Numbered from the stretch's first letter, positions 15,530-24,433 are shown. The stretch is DNA of 40,235 bases from CAZUCE01 sp964619265 (GCA_964619265.1 CAZUCE010000038.1:1-40235), one strand, 5' to 3'. The notes: generated from the letters alone by a model not told the origin. Numbers and translations are program-made.

Positions 15530-17431
15530 TTAGTCGCGGCGACGGCGACTGCGACGAACCGCGGCCAGGGACAGGGCCCCAAAGCCGACCAGGGCCGGGA
15601 TGCCGGCGACGTTGAGAATCTGCAAGCGCGTGCCGAGCCGCTCGATGTCCTTCTTCAAGGAGAGCTGCACGCGGCGCAGTTTCTTGCGCGTCTCGACCTG
15701 ACTGGCCTTGGCGCGATCGAGCTCTTCAACCTGCGCCTCGTTTAGGAACAGGACGCCTTCGTCGGATTGACTCTGGCCCAGTTCGACGATACGCGCCTCG
15801 ATTTCCTGCAACTCTTGCTCGAGCTTCTGCTCTTCGTCGCGGAAGCGCTGCTCGGCATCCCTTTGCAGGGCGATCACCCGGTCGAAGGGGCGGTCGTAGC
15901 CGCCGCGGGCGCGAATACTCATCAGGTCCGAACTGCCCGACAGGCCTTCGATGGCGTTGAGCAAAAAGTCCGGGCTATCGGCGATCTTGGCGACCGTTCC
16001 GAACAGTTGGCTCATGGCGTCGGCGCGCGTCCAAAACGGATCCGCTAGGAAGTCGGCGTCGGCGACGATGATTGCGGCGAATTCCTCGGTGGCTTCCGTC
16101 AAGCCGGCGCTGGCCGGCTCGGCATCTGCCTGTTCGGGAGCCTCGACACTGGTCGGCGGGCCGTCCGGATAGGCGGATTTCGGCTTGCCCGTGACGCGCG
16201 CGGCGAGGGTCAACTCCGAGTACTTTGGCGCGAAGTCGCGCAGCAGTCCGGCGGGATCGGGGAAGAACTGAACCTTGGTCAGCTCAACTTCCATCGAATC
16301 CTCGGTGGTCGAGATCAACGACTCGAACTCCATGCCGGTGTCTGCCACAGGTTCGAGGAAGCCGGCGTTGGCAAATACCAGCTTCGACATCTTTGCCGTG
16401 ATGGGCGAAGACTCGGAGAACTGCTCGTCCGTCAGGTTCAAGTACGTGAGGTAGTCGATCGGCTCGGGCACACCGCCGGCGCCCGCCACGGTGACCCGTG
16501 CGGCGAGCGAGCGGTCGCCGGCCACCTTGCGAAGAGGCATGCGGACGCCCCAGCTCTCAAGAAGTCCGCCAAGATCCGACGTCTTGTCGGCATTCATGCG
16601 CGCTTGCATGTCCTGGCCGGGATCCGGCTGGGCTTCGCACCATGCGTCGACCATGGCGACCACCCGGCCGCCGGCCAGCGCGTACTGGTCGATCGCGTAC
16701 AGGGATTCCGGCGCTAGGTTCTTCGGGTGCAGGATCCACAGGACGTCGATGTCGCTCGGAACTTCGCTAAATCCATCTTCCAGCGCTTCGAGCTCGAACA
16801 GATCGCGCACCTGGTCGACGATCAACCAGGGACCCTGGGGTCGCTGCCCAGGAACCTGCGGCACCCCGCCGCCCATCACCTCGAGTGAGGTGACGAGTCC
16901 AACTTTCTGTTGTTGGCTCGCGTTGAGGCTGACCAGGAGCCGTGCGAGCTCGTACTCGAGAAATTCGTCCTGCCCTTCGCGGTTGTCAAAGAAGGGGATC
17001 ACTTCGCGCTCGCCGACGGAGTTCTCCGCGACCAGACCGAAATACAGCTTCTCGGTTTGACTGAGCGGCGCCGCGCTGAGGCCAGCCAATACGGCTTCAT
17101 CCTCCGCTTCGCTGAACGGCTCGGGATCGCGGCGGATCAGTTCGAGCTTGCCGCCGGAAGCGCGCGCGAACTCCTCGAGGATGTCCTCGACGCGTTCGGC
17201 GTAGGCCTTGATGCTAGGGATCTTGCTGGAGGCTTCCCGCGAGAGGAAGTAGTCGAACCGAATCGGCTCGGCGAGGCTCTTCGCGATGTTGCGCGAGCCT
17301 TCGGACAGGGTGTAGAGGCGGTCTTCGGTGAGGTCGACGCGCGCGCCGCCGAGGGCGGTGCGGGTGAACAGGTTTGCGCCGGCGAAGACCAGGACCGCGA
17401 TGGCGGCCAGGGACCAGAACTTGGTGGACAT
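15530..17431 (-). CDS. GldG-like ABC auxiliary protein (ABC_transp_aux)
   Basis: The 633-residue protein has one N-terminal membrane helix (about residues 8-26), a large periplasmic part, a charged coiled coil at about 535-600 and a second membrane helix at about 605-625 before a final RRSRRRRD anchor. The start of the mature region (RVDLTEDRLYTLSEGSRNI) is the typical opening of the GldG/ABC_transp_aux family, whose domain resembles IFT52/GIFT. It is expected to work with the permease and ATPase encoded upstream. In Bacteroidota this module is linked to gliding, but homologues occur widely in non-gliders, so motility should not be assumed. ATG at 17431. Confidence 0.8.
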   Translation of the reverse strand: MSTKFWSLAAIAVLVFAGANLFTRTALGGARVDLTEDRLYTLSEGSRNIAKSLAEPIRFDYFLSREASSKIPSIKAYAERVEDILEEFARASGGKLELIRRDPEPFSEAEDEAVLAGLSAAPLSQTEKLYFGLVAENSVGEREVIPFFDNREGQDEFLEYELARLLVSLNASQQQKVGLVTSLEVMGGGVPQVPGQRPQGPWLIVDQVRDLFELEALEDGFSEVPSDIDVLWILHPKNLAPESLYAIDQYALAGGRVVAMVDAWCEAQPDPGQDMQARMNADKTSDLGGLLESWGVRMPLRKVAGDRSLAARVTVAGAGGVPEPIDYLTYLNLTDEQFSESSPITAKMSKLVFANAGFLEPVADTGMEFESLISTTEDSMEVELTKVQFFPDPAGLLRDFAPKYSELTLAARVTGKPKSAYPDGPPTSVEAPEQADAEPASAGLTEATEEFAAIIVADADFLADPFWTRADAMSQLFGTVAKIADSPDFLLNAIEGLSGSSDLMSIRARGGYDRPFDRVIALQRDAEQRFRDEEQKLEQELQEIEARIVELGQSQSDEGVLFLNEAQVEELDRAKASQVETRKKLRRVQLSLKKDIERLGTRLQILNVAGIPALVGFGALSLAAVRRSRRRRD

Positions 17432-17465
17432 GTCGAGGAGGTCGGCTGGGATTCCGGAGGACGGG

Positions 17466-18203
17466 TCAGGAAGCAGCGACGCGCTCGAGACCGAGGCGGC
17501 TGAGGAACAGGCAAAGAACGATCAGTGATCCGAAGAAGACAACTGAAGTCAGGTCGACAACGCCCTTGGAGAGCGCTTCAAAGTTCGTGAGGAAGCTGAA
17601 GGAACCGAACAGGTCCAGGACCCACTGGGGCGCACCCCAGCCGGCCAGCTTGCCAATCAAGTCGGAGTGTCCGACGACGAGGAACAGCAAGCACGCTGCG
17701 ACCGCGAGGACGAACGCGATGACTTGGTTCTTGGTGAACACGCTGGTCAGCGTTCCAACAGCCAGGAACGCGCCGGCCATCAAAAAACTGCCCAGGTAGG
17801 ACGTGATGATGGCCCCGTTGTCCGGGTCCCCCAGGTAGTTGACGGTCCACCACATGGGGAAGGTCAGCGCGAGCGCGAGCCCCGCAAACATCCACGAGGC
17901 GAGGAACTTGCCGAGCACGGCCTGTCCTGCCGAAATCGGCAAGGTGAGCAGCAGCTCGACGGTTCCAGCGCGACGTTCCTCGGACCAAAGGCGCATGGCG
18001 AGCGCCGGCACGAGGAACAAATAAAGCCAGGGATGCCAAGTGAAGAACGCGCGCAGGTCGGCCTGCCCGGATTCATAGAACTTCGCGGTTTGGAAGGTGA
18101 GGAACCCGGCCAGGGCTAGGAAGATGATCAGGAAGATGCTCGCGATCGGCGTCGCGAAGTAGCTCTGAAGTTCGCGGCGGGCGACGGTACAGACGTTCTT
18201 CAA
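17466..18203 (-). CDS. ABC-2 type permease (GldF-like)
   Basis: The 245-residue inner-membrane protein begins KNVCTVARRELQSYFATPIAS, the typical cytoplasmic opening of ABC-2/GldF permeases, and has six hydrophobic helices. The charged stretch RLWSEERRAGTVELLLTLP after helix two is characteristic of the family. The start is TTG at 18203: its TTGA overlaps the TGA of the ATPase gene, and AAGGAG lies 7 bases upstream. This start gives the expected family length; the frame continues far upstream in the ATPase gene, but as a basic low-complexity shadow. Partner of the ATPase and the GldG-like protein; substrate not known. Confidence 0.85.
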   Translation of the reverse strand: MKNVCTVARRELQSYFATPIASIFLIIFLALAGFLTFQTAKFYESGQADLRAFFTWHPWLYLFLVPALAMRLWSEERRAGTVELLLTLPISAGQAVLGKFLASWMFAGLALALTFPMWWTVNYLGDPDNGAIITSYLGSFLMAGAFLAVGTLTSVFTKNQVIAFVLAVAACLLFLVVGHSDLIGKLAGWGAPQWVLDLFGSFSFLTNFEALSKGVVDLTSVVFFGSLIVLCLFLSRLGLERVAAS

Positions 18204-19204
18204 GAGGTCACTCCTTCTTGTTCGGGAGTCTGGGCGGTGGGCGAGGGGGTGGATGCGGCGAGCGACCCGTTCGCGCCGACGTCGCTTTCCGTGATCGAGC
18301 GGAACACGGTTTCGAGGCGGCCGCTCTCGACCTGCATTTCGCGCACGGGCCACGAACGATCGCGCGCAAGCTGGGCGACCTGACCGATCAGCGGCTCTCC
18401 GGCGCGCGGCAGTGCTACCAACGTGCCACCCTCCGAGAGGCCTTCGACCTCGCGCACGCCGTTTAGGCGGCGCAGCTCGTCCCCGGCATCCGCAGGCGCG
18501 TCGCCCAGGAACGACACACGTACGGCGCCGTGGCGCGGCGAGCGGGCAATCAGCTCTTCGGGTTTGCCGTCCGCACGCAGTTGGCCGCTCGAGATGATCA
18601 CGGCCCGCGTGCAAACCGACTCAACCTCTTCGAGGATGTGGGTGGAGAGGATCACGGCCTTGTCGGCGGCCATCGAGCGAATGAGCTCGCGGACCTCATG
18701 CTTTTGGTTCGGGTCGAGGCCGTCGGTGGGCTCGTCGAGGATCAGGACGTCCGGGTCGTGAAGGATCGCCTGGGCCAGGCCGACGCGCCGCTTGAAGCCC
18801 TTGGAGAGCGTCTCGAACGGCTGGCGCCGGACGGCCTCCAGGTGGACCAGCTCGATGGCGCGCTCGGCGCGATCGCGCAGGTCGCGGCCGCGGTAGCCCC
18901 GGGCGCGCCCGCAGAACTCGAGCAGGCCCTCGGGGGTCATCTCGGGCCAGGCCGGAGCTCCCTCGGGGAGGTAGCCCAGGCGCCGGCGGGCAGCCAGGGC
19001 CTGCGACTGGACGTCGTGGCCACACAGGCTGGCCGAGCCGGAGGTCGGCGGAAGAAAGCCGGTCGCCATCCGCATGGTGGTCGATTTTCCGGCGCCGTTC
19101 GGGCCAAGAAAGCCCAGGACCTGTCCCTTGGGGACCTCGAGGGAGATGGAGTCGACGGCGGTATGCGTGCCGAATCGTTTCGTCAGCTGTCGCAGCTCGA
19201 TCAT
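18200..19204 (-). CDS. ABC transporter ATPase (GldA-like)
   Basis: The 334-residue ATPase has Walker A GPNGAGKST (residues 34-42), Walker B DVLILDEPT (152-160) and H-loop His189. The signature motif is LSKGFKRRVGLA (133-144) in place of LSGGQ, as is common in this subfamily, and the Q-loop region reads GYLPEGAPAWPEMT. A C-terminal domain of about 110 residues follows the nucleotide-binding domain. It would drive the adjacent permease. ATG 19204 (MIELRQLTKRFG) matches the usual ABC start; the frame is open for another 39 bases. First gene of the operon with a likely promoter about 210 bp upstream. Confidence 0.9.
   Translation of the reverse strand: MIELRQLTKRFGTHTAVDSISLEVPKGQVLGFLGPNGAGKSTTMRMATGFLPPTSGSASLCGHDVQSQALAARRRLGYLPEGAPAWPEMTPEGLLEFCGRARGYRGRDLRDRAERAIELVHLEAVRRQPFETLSKGFKRRVGLAQAILHDPDVLILDEPTDGLDPNQKHEVRELIRSMAADKAVILSTHILEEVESVCTRAVIISSGQLRADGKPEELIARSPRHGAVRVSFLGDAPADAGDELRRLNGVREVEGLSEGGTLVALPRAGEPLIGQVAQLARDRSWPVREMQVESGRLETVFRSITESDVGANGSLAASTPSPTAQTPEQEGVTS
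18211..18216 (-). promoter_or_regulatory. Ribosome binding site for the TTG-start permease
   Basis: Minus-strand AAGGAG, 7 bases before TTG 18203 and inside the ATPase coding end. Strong Shine-Dalgarno sequences are scarce in this window, so it decides this start. Confidence 0.75.
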
Positions 19205-19679
19205 GGTGGGGGGAGTCGTGCTGATTTGGGTTCGATGCCGCAAAGCCCAAAAAAGGGGCCCTGCGGACCGATGCGAGCGGGTATCCGCATCCTCGCGGGC
19301 ACCCGGGCGGCCAGGGAATCGTCCGTGAAGCGTGGGCTCCTGGTTCGAGCCGGGGCCATGGGACCCCGGGGCTCCAACCGCGGTCGAGCCGACTCGACCT
19401 ACGGACGGGCGAGAATCTAAACGGGGCTCGGCCGGCGTGACAAGCCGCTCGAACCCACTCGGCCAGTCCCTACGAAGCGACTCCGCGGAGCGTGAGCCGA
19501 TCTGGTGTGCACGTCTGGGAAACCCGGGTTCCTAGGCTCGGAGGGTCCGGCGCGCCCCGCGCGCCGTTCCCCTCGTCCCGGAAGCCCTCCGAAGGTGCCC
19601 AGGCGCCCTCCTTGGATTCCTCGCACTCTGGCGAACCCCGCTCGGGGCTCGCCGCCTGACCTCGAGACCCGAGCCCCCC
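19205..19679. other. Divergent intergenic region (ABC operon / DUF481 gene)
   Basis: No gene is seen in 475 bp. It contains the minus-strand promoter candidate at 19414-19443 and a plus-strand TAGGCTCGG at 19533-19541, 139 bp before the DUF481 start. Several open frames here are Arg/Gly/Pro-rich and look like noise. Confidence 0.5.
19414..19443 (-). promoter_or_regulatory. Sigma-70-like promoter of the Gld-type operon
   Basis: On the minus strand TTGTCA (19443-19438) is separated by 18 bases from TAGATT (19419-19414), followed by CTC. It fits the housekeeping consensus well in both boxes and would give a leader of about 200 bases to the ATPase gene. Confidence 0.5.
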
Positions 19680-20555
19680 ATGGCAATTTTCTCTTCCTTG
19701 GCCTTCGCCGCCCTGACCACGACTCCGGTCGCTAACGCCCCGGAGCAACTCTTGCTCGCCCCGGCGCCCTACGGCGCGCCGCTGCCTGCACCCGTCCTGG
19801 CGGCCATGCCCCACGACGAATCCGAAGCCCCCCAGGGCTTTTTTGAGGATTGGTCTGGAAACGTCCTGCTCGGAGCCTCCCTGGCGGAAGGAAACAGCGA
19901 GAGCCTCAACGCCGACCTGACGTTCCTCGCCGTCAAAGAGAACCTGGACGGTGACTCCGTGAAGGATCGCTGGACCTTGAATGGCTTCTACCACTTCGCC
20001 GAGGGGCAGTTTGAAGTCTCCCCCGGCGTCACAGAGACCCGCGATACTCGCAAGATCTCGGGCTTGGGCGCCCAGTACGACCGCTACCTCAGCGAGCGCA
20101 CCTACGCCTACGGGAATGGCAGTGTCCTGCACGACTCGATCGGTAACGTCGACGCACGGGTGATCCTCGGCATCGGTATCGGTCATGTCTTCGTCGATGA
20201 AGAGGACCTTCGCTACGCCGGCGAGGTTGGCTTTAGCTACGTGGACGAGGACCTTCAGGGCCGCGGCAACAACCCGCTTGTCGATCCGGACAACGAATAC
20301 GTCGCCGGCCGAATCGCCCACGTTCTCGACTGGCAGGTCGCGGCGGATATCGCACTGCACCACGACGCCGAGGTGTTCCCGAGTCTAGAAGACTCCGACG
20401 ATTTCTACGGCAAGGCGAACACGAGCCTCTCGTGGGCGTTTAGCGAGAACCTCTCCATCGCGCTCGCTTGGTTGTTGCTCTACGACAACACGCCTGTTCC
20501 GGGCAACGAGCGCGTGGACAATGTGTTTAGCGTGAACTTGGGCTGGCTGCTCTAG
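19680..20555 (+). CDS. DUF481 (YdiY-like) outer-membrane beta-barrel protein
   Basis: A 291-residue protein with an N-terminal hydrophobic export segment (MAIFSSLAFAALTT), a Pro/Ala linker and, from about residue 55, a series of amphipathic strands. The opening strand SGNVLLGASLAEGNSES matches the DUF481 start 'G.v.lG...t.GNt...'. The chain ends in the alternating strand VFSVNLGWLL, typical of an outer-membrane barrel. The family is of unknown function and occurs in Gram-negative bacteria, where it is predicted to form a porin-like barrel. Single gene, followed by a hairpin. ATG at 19680. Confidence 0.75.
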   Translation: MAIFSSLAFAALTTTPVANAPEQLLLAPAPYGAPLPAPVLAAMPHDESEAPQGFFEDWSGNVLLGASLAEGNSESLNADLTFLAVKENLDGDSVKDRWTLNGFYHFAEGQFEVSPGVTETRDTRKISGLGAQYDRYLSERTYAYGNGSVLHDSIGNVDARVILGIGIGHVFVDEEDLRYAGEVGFSYVDEDLQGRGNNPLVDPDNEYVAGRIAHVLDWQVAADIALHHDAEVFPSLEDSDDFYGKANTSLSWAFSENLSIALAWLLLYDNTPVPGNERVDNVFSVNLGWLL

Positions 20556-21118
20556 CACTTGGAGCGCGGCGCCGGTTTCCTCCTTCGGAACCGGCGCTGC
20601 GCGGCTAGAGCCGGAGCTTGGGCACGGCACCAGGTCTTTTCAGGGGAGTTGCAGGGAGGCGCGCAGCGGCGTGGATTCGGGGAAGGCGCAGCCTGATGGG
20701 GAGCCGCGTGGAAGTTCAGGACTTGGCCAAAGGCTCGAAGGCGATCGTCCGCGCGGCCGCGGTCAAACAGCCGTCCGATTGCGCCGGGCACGCAAGCCAC
20801 CCAGCGATGGAGGGCTCAAAGAGCGGTCGCGGTGACTCCGCCGGGGTCCTTGACCTAGGAGAATTCACCCCGGGCCCCGAGGCTCGGGGCGACTTCTTCG
20901 ATCCACCGAGTCCCGGTCGCACAGATGCTCGGAGAGGCTCTCGGCTGGTGTAGGAGTGAATCCGCATCCAGGGATCTCCTCGGTCCCGCGAGACCCGCAG
21001 CCGCACACCGGTGAAGATGGGACAGGAACGCCGGAGCGGAGCTGGGCCGGTCGGCTAGATTCTCTGGCCTTCGGGAGGGCGATGAAGTCCTCCGTTTCTC
21101 GCGAGTCTTGACGAATTC
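20556..21118. other. Intergenic region upstream of the metal-transporter fusion
   Basis: About 560 bp with no supported gene. It contains the hairpin at 20569-20597, a second hairpin at 20874-20890 (GCCCCG/CGGGGC, five-base loop) and TAGATTCTC at 21056-21064, 55 bp before the next start. No recognised riboswitch or metal-regulator operator was found. Frames on both strands are Arg/Gly/Pro-rich and unlike the true genes. Confidence 0.45.
20569..20597 (+). terminator. Hairpin after the DUF481 gene
   Basis: Stem GCGCCGGTT / AACCGGCGC (9 bp, extendable by two pairs towards the loop) lies 14 bp after the stop codon. No T-run follows, so if it is a terminator it is not the standard type. Confidence 0.5.
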
Positions 21119-23239
21119 ATGTTCACCGAGCCCTTCGGAATTGCCCTGCTGCTCTTTGTGGTGGCATTGGTCGGCGGAGCGCCGCCGCTGCTCCAGCGTT
21201 GGTCGCCGAAGGCGCTACACGGTTTGGTCGCTTTGTCCACGGGCGTCTTTGTTGGGACCCTCGCCCATGTGGCGCTCGACTTGTTTGCACCGGGCGTCCA
21301 CGGTCACGCAGGTCATGGGCACGCCGGCCACGGACATGCTCCCCTGGCGGCCCCCCCCCTGGATGCGCACGCCGGTCAGGATCATGTTGTGACCGAGTCC
21401 TTGGGTCACGGCCACGAAGGTCACGACCACGAGGGTCACGACCATGGAGGTCACGATCACGGGGGCCATGACCACGGGACGACAGGCCACACGGATCCGG
21501 GCCATGCGGAGGGGGCGGACGAGTCGGTCGGGCTGGAAGCACTTGGGGAAAGTTCGAACGCGACTCCCCTGCTGGTCGCCTTGGTGCTCGGAATCCTGCT
21601 CGCAGGGCTGCTCCACAAAAGCCTGAGCGGCGGGCATCAAGCCCTGCACGCCGGCCACCGGGCCAAGCACCGCTTCGTCCTGCGCGCCAGCTATTTCGGA
21701 CTCGGCATCCACGCGCTGCTCGCCGGGGTTGGCTTGTCCGGGTTGATCGCTTCACCGGGGGAGCTGGCTCCCGCCGCGACCTCGGGGCTGCTGATTGCGC
21801 TGCTGGTCCACAAGGGGATCGAGACGTTCTCGCTCGGCACCCTGATGCGGCTTGCCGAGTTGGCCCCCAAGCACGCTTTCGCGAGCTTGGCCGCCTTCTC
21901 GCTGATCACGCCTGCCGGTTTCCTCGGGGGATCGCTGGTCGTCGACCGTCTCGGAGCGGCAGCCGGACTCGCGGCGGCGTTTTCTTTGGGAACGTTCCTG
22001 TTCGTCACCCTGTTTGAGTTGCTGCCCGAGTCGTTCCACGATGCGCCCAGCCGGGTCGGTCAAGCCGCGCGGATCGGAATTGGTGCCTTGCTGGCTGTCT
22101 ACTTGCCGGGCTGGATCGAGAACTTGCCCAACTTCGCAGGCGAGTTCGGCACTCAGACTCTAGGCGTGTTCCTGGAGCTGGCTCCGTTCCTGCTGGTCGG
22201 TTTCGCCGTCGCGGGTTTGATCGGTCAGTTCTTGCGAGCAGAGAAACTCCAGAAGTGGCTCGGCCGGGATGATTTCCGCTCGGTGGCGCTTGCTTCCTTT
22301 GGCGGTGCGCCGCTCCCCCTATGTTCCTGCTCGGTGATTCCGGTCGCAGCCGCGCTGCGCAACGGCGGAGCCAGCCGAGGGGCAACCTCGGCGTTTTTGA
22401 TCGCAACGCCGGAAACCGGCGTGGACTCGATCGCAGCGACCTACGCCGTCATGGATCCGGTCATGACGGTCGCTCGGCCAATGGCTGCCATCGGATCCGC
22501 GCTGATCACCGGTAGTGTTGTGTCGCGAGTCGCCCCGAACGAGCCAGTCCCCGAACCGGTTGATGCGGGCTGCTGCAAGAAAACGCCTGCGCCGGCTTGC
22601 CATGCGGAGCTCGGTGGGAACGAGGGGGGCGGTTCCCACGGTAACGCTCAGGAGGGACGTCCTTCGCTGCTCGCCGCGGCGCGTTACGGCTACGGCGATT
22701 TGGTCGACGACTTGGCTTGGCCGTTGGTGCTAGGCGTTCTGGCATCTGGGCTGCTCGCGGTAGCGATCCCGGCTGACTTCTTCGCATCGCCGTTGTTCCA
22801 AGGGCCGCTCGCCTACCTTCTGATGCTGGCCGTCGGGCTGCCGATTTACGTTTGCGCATCGGCATCGACCCCGGTTGCGGCGACCCTCATCGCCAAGGGC
22901 TTGTCGCCCGGCGCGGCGCTCGTCTTCCTGCTCGCGAGTCCCGCGACCAACCTCGGATCGCTGCTGGTGCTGCGCAGGTTGCTGGGCGCACGTTCGCTCG
23001 TTGTGCACCTGGTCGCTCTGTCGATCGTCACGCTCGTGCTCGGCGTCGCGCTTGATCTTGTGTACCGCGGCCTTGTGCTGACCCCCCGGGGATTCGACGG
23101 AGCCCACGCCCATCTGTTCCCCGGGGCCGTTCACCGGAGCGCCGCCGTTCTGCTCGCTTTGGTCTTGGCGGCCAGCTTCTTTCGCAAGGTGCGCAAGTTG
23201 TTCGAGGCCTCGGCCGCGAGCGCGCCGGCGAGCGCGTGA
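21119..23239 (+). CDS. ZIP-like metal transporter fused to SO_0444/ArsP-type permease
   Basis: The 706-residue membrane protein has two halves. Residues 1 to about 330 resemble a ZIP transporter: an opening helix pair (ALHGLVALSTGVFVGTLAHV), a loop at about 60-130 extremely rich in HGH/HDH repeats, then helices with GIHALLAG (about 195) and LLVHKGIETFSLG (about 230) at the positions where ZIP proteins carry metal-binding His and acidic residues; the first has lost its usual Asp. Residues about 335-690 match the SO_0444 family of predicted Cu/Zn efflux permeases: PLPLCSCSVIPVA (about 399) and LPIYVCASASTPVA (about 576), with a Cys-rich linker DAGCCKKTPAPACH near 482. Likely a heavy-metal transporter with metal-buffering loops. 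Whether the ZIP half imports, or feeds the efflux half, is open. ATG 21119; single gene. Confidence 0.8.
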   Translation: MFTEPFGIALLLFVVALVGGAPPLLQRWSPKALHGLVALSTGVFVGTLAHVALDLFAPGVHGHAGHGHAGHGHAPLAAPPLDAHAGQDHVVTESLGHGHEGHDHEGHDHGGHDHGGHDHGTTGHTDPGHAEGADESVGLEALGESSNATPLLVALVLGILLAGLLHKSLSGGHQALHAGHRAKHRFVLRASYFGLGIHALLAGVGLSGLIASPGELAPAATSGLLIALLVHKGIETFSLGTLMRLAELAPKHAFASLAAFSLITPAGFLGGSLVVDRLGAAAGLAAAFSLGTFLFVTLFELLPESFHDAPSRVGQAARIGIGALLAVYLPGWIENLPNFAGEFGTQTLGVFLELAPFLLVGFAVAGLIGQFLRAEKLQKWLGRDDFRSVALASFGGAPLPLCSCSVIPVAAALRNGGASRGATSAFLIATPETGVDSIAATYAVMDPVMTVARPMAAIGSALITGSVVSRVAPNEPVPEPVDAGCCKKTPAPACHAELGGNEGGGSHGNAQEGRPSLLAAARYGYGDLVDDLAWPLVLGVLASGLLAVAIPADFFASPLFQGPLAYLLMLAVGLPIYVCASASTPVAATLIAKGLSPGAALVFLLASPATNLGSLLVLRRLLGARSLVVHLVALSIVTLVLGVALDLVYRGLVLTPRGFDGAHAHLFPGAVHRSAAVLLALVLAASFFRKVRKLFEASAASAPASA

Positions 23240-23252
23240 TTCCAGTCGGCGA

Positions 23253-23597
23253 CTAGACCTGCCAGAGGCCGTGCTGGTTGCCGCCTAGGAAATAGATCGC
23301 GATGCGGCCACGCCCGGGGACTTCCGAGGGTGGCAGAGCGATCTTGGCTCCGGCTCTCTCGGCAACCTCCACGGCTTTTTCGATGTCGTCGACGCGGAAG
23401 TACGGCCGCACGACAGGCTCTTCGTCATCGTGTAGCGGAGCGCGCACGCCGATTTGGCCGCCGCCTTCCAGATCGGCCGTCCGCGCTCCCCCCAGTTCTT
23501 CTAGGGGCTCGCTGAACGTCACACCTTGGGATTCGCCCAAGGCTAGGCAGGTCGCCTCGACTTCCGGCGTGACGATTTCGAGGTAGTGCGGTCTCAT
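23253..23597 (-). CDS. VOC-fold (glyoxalase/bleomycin-resistance superfamily) protein
   Basis: The 114-residue product starts RPHYLEIVTPEVEA and ends ISP-like in IAIYFLGGNQHGLWQV, with the beta-alpha-beta-beta-beta arrangement of the vicinal oxygen chelate fold. The metal-ligand positions are not well conserved (a His near the start, Tyr/Gln near the end), so activity is uncertain. ATG 23597 gives the family length. It follows fabI on the same strand after 62 bp and may be co-transcribed. Substrate not predictable. Confidence 0.75.
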   Translation of the reverse strand: MRPHYLEIVTPEVEATCLALGESQGVTFSEPLEELGGARTADLEGGGQIGVRAPLHDDEEPVVRPYFRVDDIEKAVEVAERAGAKIALPPSEVPGRGRIAIYFLGGNQHGLWQV

Positions 23598-23659
23598 GTC
23601 GAGCGGGATGTGACTCCCTGGGGCGTCGCCAGAGGTGGAACGAAGTTCGCGGAGGCTTC

Positions 23660-24433
23660 TCAGATTCCCATGATGTGGTAGCCCGCGTCGACATACAGCG
23701 TGGAGCCGGTGATGCCGCGCGAAAAATCGCTCATCAGGAAGGTGCACGTGTCGCCCACTTCGTCGGCGGTGATGTTGCGTCGCAGGGGCGCGCGCTCTTC
23801 GATGCGATCGAGGATCGTGTTGAATCCAGTGATCCCCGAAGCGGACAGGGTGCGGATCGGGCCGGCGGAGATCGCGTTGACGCGCAGGCCCTTCGGGCCG
23901 AGGTCGTGGGCGAGGTAGCGGACCGAGGCTTCCAGGGCCGCTTTCGCGATGCCCATCACGTTGTAGTTTTCGATGACGCGTTCCGAACCTAGGTAGGTCA
24001 GCGTGACAATCGATCCGTCCCGGCCTTCCATCAGCGGCAGCGCGCGCCGCGCGACAGCGGTGAGCGAGTAGGCCGAGACCTCGTGGGCGATCTGATAGCC
24101 GTCCTTGGTGGTGTTGAAGAAGTTGCCTTCGAGTTCGTCGCGCTTGGCGAACGCGACCGCATGCAAGACCGCGTCCAGGCCGCCAAACTCCTGGCCAATG
24201 GTCTCGAAGGCCGAATCGACTTCCTCCGGCTTGGTCACGTCACAGGGGACGACCAGCGAGCCGGGGATTTCCTCGGCGAGCGCGCGGACGCTCTTCTCGA
24301 GGCGGTCTCCGACGTAGGTGAAAGCGAGGCGCATGCCCTGATTGGCCAGGGAGCGTGCACAGGACCAGGCAATGGAACGCTTGTTGGCGACGCCGAGAAT
24401 GACGCCGGTCTTGCCGTCGAGAAATCCGGTCAA
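23660..24433 (-). CDS. fabI: Enoyl-[acyl-carrier-protein] reductase (NADH)
   Basis: The 257-residue short-chain dehydrogenase reduces trans-2-enoyl-ACP in the last step of the fatty acid elongation cycle. The sequence shows the divergent nucleotide motif GVANKRSIAW (residues 14-23) and the FabI catalytic pattern Y-x6-Y-x6-K: Tyr147, Tyr157 and Lys164 (in YLGSERVIENYNVMGIAK). The C-terminal block GITGSTLYVDAGYHIMGI is typical. Full length. The start is TTG at 24433, which gives TGFLDGKTG as in known FabI N-termini; there is no in-frame ATG nearby upstream and no clear Shine-Dalgarno. Cytoplasmic; followed by the VOC gene. Confidence 0.93.
   Translation of the reverse strand: MTGFLDGKTGVILGVANKRSIAWSCARSLANQGMRLAFTYVGDRLEKSVRALAEEIPGSLVVPCDVTKPEEVDSAFETIGQEFGGLDAVLHAVAFAKRDELEGNFFNTTKDGYQIAHEVSAYSLTAVARRALPLMEGRDGSIVTLTYLGSERVIENYNVMGIAKAALEASVRYLAHDLGPKGLRVNAISAGPIRTLSASGITGFNTILDRIEERAPLRRNITADEVGDTCTFLMSDFSRGITGSTLYVDAGYHIMGI

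Noticed and set aside
20618..21006. Short frames on both strands upstream of the metal-transporter fusion
   Set aside because: No start signal, no motif, and Arg/Gly/Pro composition typical of non-coding GC-rich DNA.
21299..21500. CRISPR or satellite array
   Set aside because: The repeats are codons for the His-rich loop of a membrane protein in frame with conserved domains.
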